From positions 1,426,001-1,490,000 of the forward strand of contig NZ_RBXA01000001.1 of the NCBI RefSeq assembly GCF_003634755.1: a DNA stretch of 64,000 nt, given 5' to 3'. The notes under the pieces are model-generated. The model did no database searches and was not told where the DNA came from. It worked only from the letters and a program-made list of their open reading frames with translations. Source of the DNA: Flavobacterium limicola. GTDB lineage: Bacteria > Bacteroidota > Bacteroidia > Flavobacteriales > Flavobacteriaceae. This document shows, one piece after another, positions 61,965 through 64,000 of this stretch (positions are counted from its first letter, which is position 1; each line of letters opens with the position of its first letter). A program made the translations under genes and the position numbers.

Positions 61965-64000
61965 TTGAAAATAATAAATAGGTTCTATCCACACGCCCTT
62001 GCCATACTTGGTTTTGTTGTAATTTCTCTCCTTTATTTTTATCCCGTGTTGCAAGGAAAACAAATTTTCCAGTCTGATATCGTGCAGTACACCGGAATGG
62101 CCAAAGAACAAAATGACTTTAGAGCCACGGATGATATCGAACCGTATTGGACTAATTCAGCCTTTGGTGGAATGCCAACGTATCAATTGGGAGCAAAATA
62201 CCCACACGATTATATTGGAGCTTTAGATGATGCGTTGCGATTTTTACCGCGCCCAGCAGATTACTTATTTTTGTATTTTCTTGGGTTTTATGGCTTGATG
62301 CTCGTTTTAAAAGTGGATCCTTTGAAAGCCTTTTTTGGTGCATTAGCCTTTGGTTTATCTACCTATTTGATTATTATTCTTGGAGTTGGTCATAATGCCA
62401 AAGCGCATGCAATTGCGTATATGCCGCTCGTTATTGCCGGATTTATTCTGGTGTTTCAAAAAAAATATATTCTGGGAGGTTTGATTACGCTTTTTGCGAC
62501 AGCACTAGAAATCAATGCGAATCACTTCCAAATGACGTATTACTTATTGATTTTCCTATTGATTCTTTCCGCTTATTTTATCTATCAGCAAGTTAAAGAT
62601 AAAGAATATAAATCCTTGTTGAATTCGTTTGGAATATTAGCAGCAGCAGGAGTTTTAGCTATTGGTGCCAATGCTACAAATCTATTAGCAACATCTGAAT
62701 ATGCTGATTTTAGTATTCGTGGGAAAAGCGAATTGACATTTAATCCAAACGGTTCAAAAAACGAGACTACTTCTTCAATGTCTAAGGACTATATCACGGA
62801 GTACAGTTATGGAGTGATGGAAAGTTTTAATCTTATTGCACCCCGACTTTTTGGTGGTTCAAATAATGAGGCTGTTGGCAAAGACAGTAATATGTATGAA
62901 TTCATGATAGGTCAGGGAGTTCCAGAAGATCAGGCAACTGATTTTGTTTCGGGAATGCCAACGTATTGGGGAGATCAACCTATTGTGGCCGCTCCTGCAT
63001 ATATTGGAATCGTAGTATTCTTTTTGGCAATTTTGGCTTTATTTATCGATAAACGCAAAATTAAATATGTATTTCTATCCGGTTCAATAGTTGCGTTAGT
63101 TCTTTCGTGGGGTAAAAACTTCCCTATTTTGACCGACTTTTTTATTGATTATGTTCCAATGTATGATAAATTCAGAGCGGTATCATCCATCCAAGTTGTG
63201 TTGGAATTGTGTTTCCCCGTTTTGGCTATTATGGGATTGCAGTCTTTCTTCAAATTGGACAAAAAACTGCAATGGAAAGCATTGTATGAAACGACAATTT
63301 TAGGTTTAGGAATTATTTTGATTTTATTTTTAAGCAAAAGTATGTTCAGCTTTTCAGGAGGAAACGATGCTTATTTTCAAGAAAGTTACGGTCCTGAATT
63401 TGTAAGCGCTCTTAAGCTGGATCGAATGAGTTTGTATAGCGCTGATTTATTGCGTTCAGGCTTTTTTATCGTGTTGACAGCCGGCGTTTTATGGTTGTTC
63501 ATTAAAGATAGATTTGCTCAAAATACTGCCATTATAATTGTAGGTTTATTGATGGTTTCCGATTTATTTTTTGTGGATAAAAAATATGTTTCCGGGAAAG
63601 ATTTTGTAAGCGGAAGTCAAGTTGAAGTGCCTTTTCAAGAGTCGCCTTCGGATACTGAGATTCTAAAAGACACCGCTAATTACCGCGTTTTTGAAGTAGG
63701 CGATATCATGGGGGCAAGAGCTTCTTATTTTCATAAATCTATTGGTGGTTACAGTGCCGTAAGACCTAGAAGAATGCAGCAATTGATTGATTATCAGATT
63801 TCCAAAAATAATATAGAAGTGCTTAATATGCTTAATGTTAAGTATGTTATCCAAAAAGACAAAGAAGGAAAAGAATTCCCAGTATCAAATCCGGATGTTA
63901 ATGGAAATGCATGGTTTGTGAGCCAAGTAAAATTGGTCAATTCTGCTGATGAAGAAATGAAAGCGTTGGATAGTTTGGATTCTAAAAATGTGGCGGTTGT
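61965..64000 (+). CDS. YfhO family membrane protein, partial
   Basis: An open frame runs from TTG at 61965 past the right edge, 678 codons in view. It starts KIINRFYPHALAILGFVVISL and carries at least ten hydrophobic segments, the family's YfhO pattern: QSDIVQYTGMAKEQ, NSAFGGMPTYQLG, LIIILGVGHNAKAHAIAYMP, GQGVPEDQATDFVSGMPTYWG. YfhO proteins are integral membrane proteins thought to act as sugar transferases in envelope polymers. The start is TTG because the first ATG comes more than 40 codons later, inside the conserved region. The C-terminus is not in the window. Confidence 0.88.
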   Translation, partial: MKIINRFYPHALAILGFVVISLLYFYPVLQGKQIFQSDIVQYTGMAKEQNDFRATDDIEPYWTNSAFGGMPTYQLGAKYPHDYIGALDDALRFLPRPADYLFLYFLGFYGLMLVLKVDPLKAFFGALAFGLSTYLIIILGVGHNAKAHAIAYMPLVIAGFILVFQKKYILGGLITLFATALEINANHFQMTYYLLIFLLILSAYFIYQQVKDKEYKSLLNSFGILAAAGVLAIGANATNLLATSEYADFSIRGKSELTFNPNGSKNETTSSMSKDYITEYSYGVMESFNLIAPRLFGGSNNEAVGKDSNMYEFMIGQGVPEDQATDFVSGMPTYWGDQPIVAAPAYIGIVVFFLAILALFIDKRKIKYVFLSGSIVALVLSWGKNFPILTDFFIDYVPMYDKFRAVSSIQVVLELCFPVLAIMGLQSFFKLDKKLQWKALYETTILGLGIILILFLSKSMFSFSGGNDAYFQESYGPEFVSALKLDRMSLYSADLLRSGFFIVLTAGVLWLFIKDRFAQNTAIIIVGLLMVSDLFFVDKKYVSGKDFVSGSQVEVPFQESPSDTEILKDTANYRVFEVGDIMGARASYFHKSIGGYSAVRPRRMQQLIDYQISKNNIEVLNMLNVKYVIQKDKEGKEFPVSNPDVNGNAWFVSQVKLVNSADEEMKALDSLDSKNVAV

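Overview
The window looks like chromosome from a Flavobacterium or close relative (Bacteroidota, Flavobacteriia). It is AT-rich. Genes lack strong Shine-Dalgarno sequences, and several are preceded by the Bacteroidetes -7 box TAnnTTTG. Family markers agree: a GldI-like gliding lipoprotein, type IX secretion sorting domains, the YidC and CTP synthase pair, GLPGLI, DUF3810, DUF4834 and YfhO proteins, and a serine palmitoyltransferase-like enzyme. No rRNA, tRNA or CRISPR was recognised.

Bases 1-7457 are the accessory part. They form an integron-like cassette array read on the minus strand: a tyrosine recombinase (6414-7457), an attI-like site (about 6303-6380), then at least six cassettes, the last cut by the left edge. 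Each junction carries a 123-136 bp imperfect palindrome built like an integron attC site. The inverse core that ends each complete cassette is complementary to the core that begins the same cassette, which is the integron hallmark. The recombinase lacks the insertion that defines IntI, has an extra N-terminal domain, and is oriented with the cassettes. This is the strongest candidate for an undescribed system. Cassette contents are a 203-residue unknown, a gene-less repeat, two winged-helix/membrane-anchor proteins, a 1087-residue secreted T9SS protein and a partial membrane protein.

From about 7.5 to 45 kb the window is mostly conserved chromosome: a DHH phosphoesterase/GldI/prolyl-isomerase operon (8.5-12.6 kb); a CLC transporter resembling fluoride exporters; guaA, two LysM proteins, an OsmC-like protein, pyrG and yidC (16-26 kb); a fasciclin lipoprotein, a MORN protein and an L,D-transpeptidase; mnmA, an S8 protease, a nitronate monooxygenase-like enzyme, a Nudix hydrolase and an acyltransferase (30-36 kb); an ECF sigma factor with an overlapping membrane gene; NDH-2, a DUF3810 protease-like protein, pepD and a DEAD-box helicase.

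Between rdgB and a glutamate synthase-like gene (46.04-47.05 kb) there is 1 kb without an ORF. It holds three tandem, related small-RNA units, each with its own -7 box, a conserved 19-nt block at fixed spacing and a GGAGGTC/GACCTCC terminator.

The right part has a hybrid histidine kinase, a NYN/LOTUS protein, a DUF2157/GDYXXLXY pair and an alpha-oxoamine synthase. It also has a secreted-peptide/GLPGLI/outer-membrane-barrel module in which the peptide has an in-frame stop and the barrel gene a frameshift in an 11-T run. The window ends inside a YfhO-family membrane protein.
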